Assembly (NCBI GenBank): GCA_000708835.1
Contig: DF236973.1
Location: 170,699-234,698, forward strand
DNA: 64,000 nucleotides
Reading direction: 5' to 3'
Source of the DNA: Klebsormidium nitens
Lineage: Eukaryota > Streptophyta > Klebsormidiophyceae > Klebsormidiales > Klebsormidiaceae
The notes beneath the pieces were generated by a model, which was not told where the DNA came from, ran no database searches, and saw nothing but the letters and a program-made list of their open reading frames with translations. Positions 12,501 through 23,200 of the stretch are shown in pieces. The position numbers and the translations under genes are program-made. Within the stretch, counting starts at the first letter, position 1. Each line of letters opens with the position of its first letter.

Positions 12501-13444
12501 CCTTTTTGCGAGACCGGACATGAGGCCGAAATGTGGCCATTCGGAGGCCCATGCAAAAGTGCTTGACTTCCCGTTGAGTCACAATGTTGTGGCTTGCAGG
12601 GCGGAAGACCATGATTGCCCAAGGTAGAACGGACGTCAACTCTGCGCGCGCTTACTGCGTCGCAATGTTCGAAAGTTCAAGATTACATTTAACGAATCTG
12701 CGCAAATTTCAAATGAGATTGTTGAACAGGAACATGACGTTTACATAACAGCATTACGGCCGCTAAGTACAGCAGTACAGCATACATAATCTGCTACTCC
12801 GCACATGGTCACGCTGTGCTCAACGAACCCTAGACATGATTTTTTTCTCATGGACAGAACAGACAATGTGAACATTAATGCATGGACGCCAGGCCCGCAG
12901 TAACTACCAGACATCCAAGAAAAGTTATGCCTACACTCTAACACGCGACTTTGCAATTTGAGCGCAGCACTAAATCCGTGATTGCAAAGAGCAACAAGTC
13001 GTTTGACAAGGAAGGCCTGACTGCACTAATGCGCAGCAAGAACTGTCCATTATTTGAAAACTTTGATTCACACACTACAATCCTCAGTTTTGCGCGCCTA
13101 TCTTTTTTATATATGGAAACCTATTGAAGCACGACTGCATAAAATGTAGCGTCTAGAGTACGAGGACCTTTAAGAAACGGAGCATCTATGTGGCAGACTC
13201 ACGCAATGACCTACCAATACCAAAATAGCGAAGCCTTTGCGGGTCTGGTATCAGGCCAAGCTATCGAAGCCTGGCTAATAAATGCCACGTTTATGTCATC
13301 TGCAGAAACATCAGCCCTCGCCTACCTGACACATTCCAAACACCCCATCGTCTTTCCAATCCCCCAACCTTTGTGAACCAACCCCTGCCACGTGTACACC
13401 ATTGCCTCCTACAAGACTGATCCAAGCAGGATAGAGCGAACAGC
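9543..13444. other. Long intergenic region
   Basis: Between the start of the Asp-box gene and the 3' end of the REF gene. One short GC-rich block (10295-10472) has codon-like composition and is listed separately. Elsewhere open frames are short, lack acceptor/donor partners and resemble no family known to me. Confidence 0.4.
10295..10472 (+). CDS. Possible isolated coding exon, unrecognised
   Basis: A block bounded by GCAG at its left and CAG|GTCGTC at its right reads for about 59 codons with strong C/G preference at third positions, unlike the flanking AT-richer sequence. The translation (it includes RYYAKIPNAAVDWARYHM) is amphipathic and then arginine/alanine/proline-rich. I do not recognise a family, and no partner exons were found within several kb. 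It could be an exon of an unseen gene, a gene fragment, or chance. Confidence 0.22.
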
Positions 13445-16097
13445 CTAAGACGACTTCGATGAGATGGCCTCTTTTGTGTCGGACTTCACGGTCTTCTCGA
13501 CCTTGTCGATGGGGACTATGGGGAAGAGCTCGAACAAGGGCTTCACAACCGGGTAGTTGGCATCCTTGATGGTGCCCACAACGTCGTTGTACATCTCCGC
13601 ACCGAATTTGGCCACAGGAAACGCGAGCTCAACGGCCTGCAAAGTTGAAAACTCCCTTCTTAGCTCGAACCTGTTTGCCCAATGACCGTTGACCAAATGA
13701 GAATAAAATTGGTCATCGTCCAGATCAAAGGACCCCGACTCCGCACTGAAAGTGGCCAAGGGAGGAACAATGCTTGATTCAGAGGATAATACTCGACTGA
13801 TGCAGAAGAGCGGCGAGATTGAACATGCGGCAGAGCACACTAGCTCTACAGTCTGTAGTTACACACAAAATGGATGTCATTGCACTCTAAAGTGGACTCT
13901 ACCTCGTGTCTGCATGCAGAAGCTTTCAAAACCCTCCAAGACCGTGGACCAGTTCATCCCTCGCGTACCAAATCACCACTCAAATAAGCAGATCAACTTG
14001 CCTTGTTCTCCATTCTTATCAGGCGCCAGACATCGCTCCAATACTACCCTGAATACAACAAGGCCCTCACATCACTGCAATCTTCCTACCTACTTCACCT
14101 TCAGAAAACTATTCCAAAACTCGTCCAAAATTCGACCTGTACGAACCCAGGGAACTCACATGCGGGCTACGGAAGCCGCTAAGTCGTCTACCGCTGGCAG
14201 CAGCAGATTCCTAATGACGTCAGACAGGACACCGTTCCAAGACGTCAGCGCCTCACCTGGGGAACAAGCGGGAAACCGAGGCCAAACTTCCAGAGGCCGT
14301 ACGCCTTCTTCTCCACCCAGGGCTCGTACTTGCCGTAGTATGCCTTGGCAGCCTCAAATGGCCCGTGCTCCTGAACGTCAGTTACGACCTGCTTTCCGGC
14401 CCCCACAGTATCAAGAGCGGTGTCCCTGGCCTTGCCGACCAGACCGAGGGCGTAGTTGGCGGACTTCTTCCAGTAGCCGTGGTAGCTGTCCACAGTTTTC
14501 AGGGTTTGGTCAACCTAGTAAAGATCACCACGGTATGCTTCAGTAATTGACCAGATAATGTTATTTGATCTGTCTGAGGAATGTGTACCAGGTGACTAAC
14601 CGAAAACGGATTAACGGCCGGTTTCTGAAGAAATATGATAGGAGATGACTAAGCTGATCTTTTCTGAATGCTGAATAGCAATGAAAGCAAGTGCAATTAT
14701 GAACCCTGAAACTTGGCATGCAAAGCTGTAAGTTGGATTTAAGCACGACTTTGATGGCCTGATAGAGAGGTTTGCAAACTCATCATTTAAAAAAATTGTC
14801 TCCTCTAGCTTGGACCAGACCGAGCATCAAGATCTACAGAGCTTATTACGGATATTGAATGACAAGAAAGATCCTTAGCCCAATTCCAAGAAAAACAATA
14901 TGAAGATCAATTACAACCGGTTTAACTCTGTTGAACAACTCAGGCTCGACAACAGCTTGGCATTCATGGATGAATCTACATCAATAACACAACCACGAGT
15001 TGGGACATAAGAACAGAACTTCAAGCAGAAGCATCCATCAGATGCGCCGTTGCCGTAGATCTGATAAGGGCTGCAAATCTGGTCGCCTATCTATGAGCTC
15101 TAAGTCCTTTCTAGATTCAATGTGGAAGCTGGGCCCGTCTTCACACAAAAGTAGAGCACAAGAGAGACGCATGCTTGTCTGTTGGATACGAGCACAAACT
15201 GACCGTGCGCGAGGAAATTGCAGGATATTTTTGGAAGACTACTCCCTCACCTTCTTGTCAGCAAACACCAGGAGCTTCTGGGGCTTGTCCTCTGTGGCCT
15301 CATAGACTGGTTTGAGATACTTCCACGCGGTTGACTCTACTGACTCAAAGTAGGGCTGCGCCTGAGGAACAGCGCTCTTGCCATGCTTGTAGAGGGACTG
15401 GAAGTATGCCGCCAGCTTGATGGCATACAACCGGAAGAACCCCAGGTACTTCAACTCGGGCCCAGTCTCCTGAAACAAACCCAGGAGCAAGGAGCGTCAG
15501 TAGCGCATATCATGCTGCAGAAGCAACTGCCTCAACTTGTTGAACTAACCAATTTAGATACGATCAGAATCCCTGCCTCGATCACTGACAAGAACACCTG
15601 CTCCTTCGGGTTTTGGGGAAAGTTACAATTCAGAGACCACAACTCCGATCTTGGTGTGCTTCTCTTTGGAAAACTCTATTGCAGTTCCCACACTTGGCTG
15701 TACGCCTTGTTTGGACTATTGTTCTCTCCATGCATCCTGAGCTCTAATTACCCTCGGATAGTATACATTTTCAAACTTCTACAAGAACCTAGAAAATCAA
15801 CGTCCGTCCGTCTTGGCGTCTGTCTTGGCAGACCACGAAGTATAAGTCCTTCATGCATGCAAGGTAGCCCAACCTGTAGCAAGCAACTGTAAATTCGTAA
15901 TTACACACCACTGGCTCCCTTGCAAGCAAACTTTTGGTGAACTCTGGCAAGCATCGTCCGACAACAAAGTGAGGTGTTGCCAACTTCAAAAGCAGCTGTG
16001 ATTCCTTTCAGGCTCTCAAACCAGAACAAAGTCTTGAGATTCTTACCTTTACAGGAACAGGGGGGGCTCCCGACGATGACTGCGCCTCAGACGACAT
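13445..16097 (-). CDS. REF/SRPP family lipid-droplet-associated protein
   Basis: Rubber elongation factor / small rubber particle protein family; land-plant members coat lipid droplets and respond to stress. Four phase-0 exons on the minus strand: 16047-16097 (17 codons), 15251-15469 (73), 14257-14514 (86), 13445-13636 (63 plus stop), total 239 aa, the usual family length. The N-terminal 17 residues are Ser/Pro-rich and disordered. Exon 2 begins the conserved core (ELKYLGFFRLYAIKLAAY, then a PVYE block). Exon 3 ends with KAYYGKYEPWVEKKAYGLWK. Exon 4 carries PVAKFGAEMYNDVV and a proline-rich PLFELFPIVPIDKVEK close. These match the REF consensus in order. All donors are GTGAG or GTAAG and all acceptors are pyrimidine-rich AG. 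Divergent from GnT-I with 1.1 kb between start codons. Confidence 0.93.
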
Positions 16098-16840
16098 CTT
16101 CACAAGTACACTAATCACCACTTTCTGGATTGACAAAGGCTGGCTCGCAACGTACGCCAATTGTAACTTGTAAGCCCTTTCTTGCTTCTTCGCCCTCTTG
16201 ATCAGGACGCCACAGGTTTCCTTTGAAGAATCAGACGACAGTTGCTGGGTAGAATTTTCTGAGCAACTTGGCTTCCAGATCTTGGCTGACTCATCAAGTG
16301 GCGGCACCTGACATGATCAGACATGTGAAAACCTTCTGCTACACAAGGAACGGCTTCTTTCACCATGAACGAGGGCGCATTTACATCTTGCGCTTCGGGC
16401 ACGCTACCCCAGCAATACGGTGCTTTCACTTTCCCGGGCTGTTCTACATTGAAAGTATGTCGTCGAAAGCAGGCTGGCAGAGGCGCTCGGAAATGACCCC
16501 CGCTGGATGCATTTCAAACCGTCGATGAGCTTAGTGGCCAATAAAAGCTGCCCAGGTGGCCAGAATGTCATGGGGCCATAAGTGCTTACTCTGCGATACC
16601 GAAACCAGTAGCATCGACCTACCATATGCGCATTGAGCGCCCTTCCGCTTATAAACCATTATCGCATGTCAACAATGAGCATTACCAGGTGCACTCAGTT
16701 TTTCGCCTCCATCTAGATCAGCGCTGTGTCAATTTGCCCGGCCGCGGCGCATCTGCCCGGCCGCGCAGCAGGGCGCCGCTGGCTGCAGCTCTCAGAGTCA
16801 ATGTCATCTGTAGCCTTATAGGCGCTTATGCCAATGGGCG

Positions 16841-16912
16841 TTCAGAGTCAAGAGTCAGAGTCAGAGTCAGAGTCAGAGTCATGGGCGCTCAGAGTCAGAG
16901 TCAATTGGCTCA
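16841..16912 (+). repeat. AGAGTC microsatellite
   Basis: About ten AGAGTC hexamers, split into three runs by ATGGGCG(T/C)TC spacers, so a larger unit containing TGGGCG and AGAGTC has also duplicated. It lies roughly 320-390 bp upstream of the GnT-I start codon. Confidence 0.9.
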
Positions 16913-16923
16913 CGCTACGGCCT

Positions 16924-16930
16924 TATAAAA
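16924..16930 (+). promoter_or_regulatory. Possible TATA box for GnT-I
   Basis: TATAAAA, about 300 bp upstream of the GnT-I ATG and just after the AGAGTC repeat. The match is good, but the implied leader would be about 270 bases, so this is a suggestion only. Confidence 0.3.
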
Positions 16931-17229
16931 GAAGCATACATTGAACAGTGAACGTGACATTGAAGGAGGCCCTGGTTCTCGCTTGACCGAGTTTGGTAGC
17001 CCATGAGTGGGTGCAATTTAGTAAAAGGGGAGGGCTGTGGATCACTGCGGTGACTTGAGGGTACATACGAATGTTTCCTCTTCAAATACGCTTGCGACCA
17101 GCTCAGCGCGGCTGCCTTGAATGTAGTAAGATGACAACTTCACAAGGAGAGGAAGAGCAGCGACGGAGGATCTTGCAATTGACTCACTGCTAGCATCACT
17201 TCAGCTGTCGCTGAGATTTCGCGGGCCAC

Positions 17230-20200
17230 ATGGCACGCACAGTGACTTACGTGCAGTTTGCCCTTGCTCTGGCGCTATTCATGTTTGCATTGGTGCAGGT
17301 CAGTCTTCCTTTTTCCTCTCCAACCTCTTCTGGCTTGTGTGTTGCACTTCGTTGTTGGTTGATTCAGGAGATCTAGATTTGGCAGGGCCTTTTCAGCGCT
17401 GCAAAAGGGCGCGTTCTCCACTTCAGTGACCGCCAATCTGAGACTTTGAGCCCCTTCAAAGGACAGCATCTTGTGAAGGTGGTATGCAAATGTAGTCCTT
17501 CTGTGTAGTTCAACTTCGGTCATGCCGCCTACTGCACAAAGTCTGCACACAGTGGCCATCTCATCTTGCACGATTAGAGCAGGCAAAAGTTTCTCTGGTT
17601 TGGATATCCTGATCTGACTGTATGCTGGACGTGAAGCAGATTATACTCTCTGCATATTGCTGTGCAGTTTGAGCTGTGGAACTTGAAGAGCAGCAATGTG
17701 GGACAGGTAAGTGTGGTCTTACTGGCTTGATTCCATAACGAGTAGAAAGTTGGGGTGAGGGGGATCCCTGATAGGGGGAATGATTGCCCCACAGTTTAGT
17801 GCAACGACTTTCCAGCGTTCACTGAACATTGAAATGTAGAACACGACTGTTGGTGCTCTAACCCTGTTACGAATTTGGGCGTGTCCAAAACGAAGTCATT
17901 GTAGGCAGCCTGCAGAGCCCCCCCTTGCGGACTCAAACAATCTGGTTACTCCCCCTCTTTTGCGGTGTGAGAGTTACTCTGAACAGCGGTGAGAGTCGAG
18001 AGACACCTTGATCTGACGCTGGCCGCTTCCACAAGCGGATTCTCTGCTTTTCAATTGTTCGCAGGCTTCTGTGGGACGGAAACTGAAGGCTCAGATACGA
18101 CTTCCTGACAGCAAACTAACTCCAGAGCCTAACAAGTTGAAAGCGTTGGAAAAGGAGGCGCCAATCGCGGCGGTGGTGGTAGTAGCCTGCAACAGGCCTG
18201 ACTACTTGGAGAGGACAATCCAGGGGATCTTGAAGTCAGTTCAATATTTCAAACCAAGACTAAACGTCCCTTCAGCGCTTGCAAATATCATAGCAACACT
18301 TCTCTGGAAGAGTCGTGCCCCGCCGCTCAGTTGCGAATGTTCAGTGCCCAACGTTGTCTATCTTTGGAACACTGTGAACCAAAGTACTGGTGTTTTTGAA
18401 GAGCCGCTAATGAGAAGAAGGATTGCTTTTAGGTTTTGTGATGGTTCCTTATTGAATTTAACCTGTTTGACTGGGCCTGGTTCGACTTGACCTTGGGGGA
18501 CACATTGTCTCTAGTCTCGAATTCTTGGAGCGGTGCTGAAAGAAGCACTTTCTGGAGCTAGGGGACGTTCAGGAGTCTTAAAACGACAAGAACTCAGCCG
18601 AAGTCCTTCAGATAGTGTTGGAGATAATTCCTTGATTACAGAAAGTTTGCGCCTGGCAGTTTCTTTCGTGGCCGCCAGCTCAAGTTGGCAGATAGTAATG
18701 GATTAAGTGTTGCTTCCTCCTTGGACTCACTGGTCCTCATATAGGCAGGCACTTCGCTTAAGGATGTCCGAAACTTAGCTTTGCCCCTTGTGGATCCCAA
18801 GGCATTGCTGGCTCCGAACCCTGTCTTTCTGTTTAAAAAATTCAACTTATGAAGCTAGAGGAAGGTGACACTGCAACCACGTAAATGACCCTCAAAGTAA
18901 CCTCGTTGCAGATTTCATACATCGAGTAGCAAGTTCCCGTTGTTCATTTCACAGGTGAGTTGTGCTTGCCCTGATGGGTTGCTGGCCCAACCGGCTTATA
19001 TCTTCTCAGTTTCAAAATTCTGGCCGATTTTAGCCCATTGAATAAGCTTGAAACGCTAACTCACAAGTAGGTCCTTCTTTTAATAGTCTGCCCAGGCTTG
19101 CAATTGCGCTTACATTGAAAGTAAGTGTAGGACTTCTCGTGATACTTGTGACTTATCACCGGTACGGATCGAGGGAGTGAGTGTCCGTTACTCGGAGCCG
19201 AGCAATTTTTAGGAAAAAGGTTCATCTTCTTATCTGAGAAATCTCTGGTTCGATACTAAACGTGGACGACATATATTTTTCTTTGTCGGATGCTGGGACG
19301 GTCTTCAGGAAGCCCTGCGCATACTCCCGCCTTGTGAAAGAGCGTTGAGGTGTGGTTCATACTTTCAATATTGAAAAGACAAACATCATGAATCCCTTAT
19401 ACTTGACAATCTGATTTGTCCTTTTCGCTCTCAAGCATCCGCTTTCTTCCAGGATGGGACAAACGCCGAAGTCAAGGCAGTCGCGCAAAAATACGCACAC
19501 TTTGAGCATTTTCAGGTGAGCTGACTATCAGAAATTCGACGCATTTCCTACACTCGTAAACCACTCATGGCTGCTCACTCACCTCCCTGTTGCGATCTCA
19601 ACAAGCTTTACTTAGGTCCCTGGGGACCGCTTTCAGGCTACTCTAACCGTCGATCTGCATCCATCCTCTTTGTCGGAGGCCTGTAACCCTCCCGAATTGT
19701 GTATCCTTTAGCCGTTTTAGGCATAGGCTTCGTTCTTCCGGTCGTCAGAAGCGCCCGGTTGAAGTGACTGGTGTAGATTCAAGGTCTGAGCTTTGCAGCA
19801 TCTAGTGATCTGGCGCGGACTTCGGTCTTCAAGCGAACTCCAAAGCGCAGCGTACACGGCAATCCATCACGAAGTCCGTGCAATCTGCAACTCAAACGCG
19901 CCCCGATCAAGCGTCTGATGCTCATCGAGCCGTCTGTCGTTGCAGCATATAGAGTCACAACCGCCGCAGATGGAGGCGGGACACCCGCAGTCCTGGCTCT
20001 CGTACTACAGAATAGCAGGTGAGCGGGTTTTCCAAACCAGCTTCGGAGCGGCAGCATCGGCTCGCCGTCGCGAGTTACCGAAAGGAGCCTAGTACAGGGG
20101 GATCACTTAAGTTCACGATGGCCAAAATGTTGCGCAGCACTCTGATAATATCATCACAGCCTCAGTCTGCAATATGTGGCCATGAGCAGCTCAATCGCAT

Positions 20201-23200
20201 CCAGACACGTCTCCGCAAATGGTCTGGCCAAACACGACAAAACCCTTGACTAACAATAATTTTGGAGCGTTGTTTCTGATATTTGAAGATAGACGGTAGT
20301 AACACGAGTTCGAGCTGTCCCCAGCCATTCCAATTCTGTGCTCTGCCTGTGACAAAATTGAGAGCCGACCGAATAGCAGGCCTTCGTAATTTTTTGACCT
20401 TAGAAGATGCTGGCAGCAATCGAGCTGGCATGCTCTTACATGAATCTCTTCAAGTTCTGAAAGAAGTGGCGGCAAACGCATTCTGTTCAGCAGAGCAGCG
20501 CATGATGTTGGCAATTGCATCTCGTGTGAAGATTACGAGGACCTCGAAAGGCCGGCCGAAGGTCATTTTTTCGACGCCTCTCACGCCTTGTTTTGCTACT
20601 ACATCCACGGCCGATTGGCCGGTTGCTGTTTTGCCCGGGAGAGTCGGACTTGGCGGCTGAACATTCATCGGTGCCGCGTAGTCTGATAGAGAGCTGAGGG
20701 CCCATGAGAAACGGGTTTCGTTCCTGTAGATCGAACATGCACATTCGAACAACATTCGCATTCCAATAAGCTCAAAGTTGTGCTCCGTTGCGCAGACCAC
20801 TACAAGTACGTGTTTACGAGGATCTTCGAGGAGCGCAAGTTCCAGCGAATCATCATCCTCGAAGGTACGGCTTTCCTCAGCCTTTTCGTTATGACGGACT
20901 CGTTCGCCCTTGATTGGCCGCTCGAAAACGGTCTGCGTTTCTTGGGCGATCTGCTTCGACCCTTGGGCATAAGCTCGGAGCTTCCTTGATCGATTCGAGG
21001 CTTTTAAGAAGTTATACCTGACACTTCATGGACTTTTATGGCCATGCTCGATAGTCTGTCCTCAACCTCTGGGGTTTCCCGCGCTCGACCGACAGGGTTG
21101 GTAAGTATGTATACTACTGGGCTCGTAAAGTTCTCGAGCCACTTCGTGCGGGCATGGTTCACGAATTGGTGCCAACAGCTCGACTGCCTCTTCTGTTATG
21201 TGTACGATATTTGTGACCAGATTCGAATGCTTTTGCTGCAGATGATATGGAGGTCGCGGTCGACTTTTTCGACTACTTTGAGGCGTTGGCGCCAATTCTG
21301 GACAGGGACGAATCGCTCTACGCGGTCTCGTCGTGGAACGACAACGGGCAAAAACAGTTCGTACATGACCCAGGTAAGCGAACGTGTCGACTTGTCTTTA
21401 GACACCATCTTGCATGTTGAGAGTTCGCGTGACTCTTCGACCCTTTCCGCGGGGATGGCTGGTCTATGATCGAGTCTTTGTGGGAAGTCAGTAATGTGTC
21501 GAACTGAACTCGCTCTTCCACAGAGGACGGAAACGCATCGTGGGACCCATCGAGACCTTGTTGGGATAAGGACAGACTCTGGTAAATCGCATGTCACTCA
21601 AGAGGCGTGTGTTTTATGCTAGGCGCCTGGGAGACGGGTGGGGTTACTAGGGTGGTTAAGGTGGGTTCGGAAGCGGTTGGTAGGGTGGTTAGGGTGTTTC
21701 GGGGGCTGGAGCACGTAGATCTGGGGTTTATGTTTTTGGTTTATGTACCCCAGGAACTCGACTTTCAAGTCATGCGCCCGTTACGTCACATAAGACAACT
21801 TACAGTGGTCTGAAACGCTCCTAAAGCAGGTTTGCTAGGAAGGAAAAAGCAGGGAGGTCTTGAAAACTGCAATTACTGGCTGGAGTAAAAGGTGACATGA
21901 AACCCTGTCATGAGCAGCTAAAAAGAGGGGGTTCAAACGGCTGGCATGTGGATCTCGTACGGACGAAACTTCAGTCCCTTGTTATCCTCCACTTTCTCTC
22001 CCCATCTTCCTTACGCCTACTTAACCACTACCAACCCCAATCCTTTTACAGAGGCCGTCTACCGGTCGGACTTCTTCCCCGGGTTGGGCTGGATGATGCC
22101 CCGGCGCATGTGGGCGGAGCTGGGCCCCAAGTGGCCCAAGGCGTTCTGGGACGACTGGATGCGCCTCAAGGACGTCCGAAACGGACGGCAGACCATCTTC
22201 CCCGAGATCTGCCGCAACTACAACTTCGGGGAGCACGTGAGTGGGCTCTTCTTGTTTTAAACAGCTTGGAAAAAATAACACTTAGACAAAACAAAAAAGC
22301 AATCAAAAATAGAAGCCTAGAACGTGTAGAGCGGGCGGCAGACCATCTTTTTCGGAGATCTGCCGCAACTACAAATCTGGGGAGCACGTGAGTAGCCTTT
22401 CTTGGATTGAGTACCTAGGTCTTGAGGATTCCAAGAAACAGAAAGCCCAGGACGTCCGAAATGGACGGCATCTTCCCAGAGGTCTGCCGCAACTACAACC
22501 TCGGGGAGCACGTGAGTGAGCTGTCCGAGGCTCACACCTCAAGAAAGCTTCGACTATTCTCGAAAAGGTAATATCAGAGGCTCTCCGAAGCAGACCATCA
22601 TCCTGGGTATCACCGGAACACTGACGTTCACAAATCCGCAGAATTACGTCAGCCCGGTTCCCTCGAATCCGGGTGGTGCACTCTCAACCTTACCAGCACC
22701 TGAATGGCCGTGGCCGCTTCTCCAACCCCAAATACCAATAGAAGGTCGGAAACTTCATGCATTTTACGTCAAGCCATAGGGCGGCACCGCGCGGCAGACT
22801 ACCTTCCCCTGAATCGTGCCGTGAGAAGCACCTCGGAAGAGCACATGCGGTAGTCTTCCCGCTGCCTTTTTGACACATAGCGCGTCTAAGAATCTGTTTC
22901 TTAAAAGCTCGCCTCAGAAGAGCCAGAATACAATGGTGCCACCCCAGAGGAAAGACTGCTTCACATGGTAGTGTGGTCTGAGGATTTCGGGTTGGCCGAA
23001 AGTAGGACGTTGGACGGATCGAACCGGGAGAAGACTAGGGCTGGAGAAGCTGTTGATATGAATCACCAAAAGATACTCCTCGACAGTGCATCTCAGCACC
23101 GAAGCCAAGCTCAAGTTCGAAGAGGCTACTTGACCCGCACGATGTGTGCCCTGCGACCATTGGACGGTCCAGGATCAGGAATCGCGGTCGAGACATGATA

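Larger units (their letters stand above)
16098..17229. promoter_or_regulatory. Divergent promoter region, REF/SRPP and GnT-I
   Basis: The 1132 bp between two head-to-head start codons. It contains a GC-rich block (16735-16795, with GCCCGGCCGCG twice), the AGAGTC microsatellite and a TATAAAA string at 16924. No exon was seen. Confidence 0.5.

Noticed and set aside
12741-13376. Short open frames downstream of the REF gene
   Set aside because: Under 75 codons and located in the probable 3' UTR; no support.
13752-14546. 264-codon open frame on the plus strand
   Set aside because: It lies antisense to REF/SRPP exon 3 and its introns; its translation is low-complexity and resembles nothing, while the minus strand gives a clear family match.
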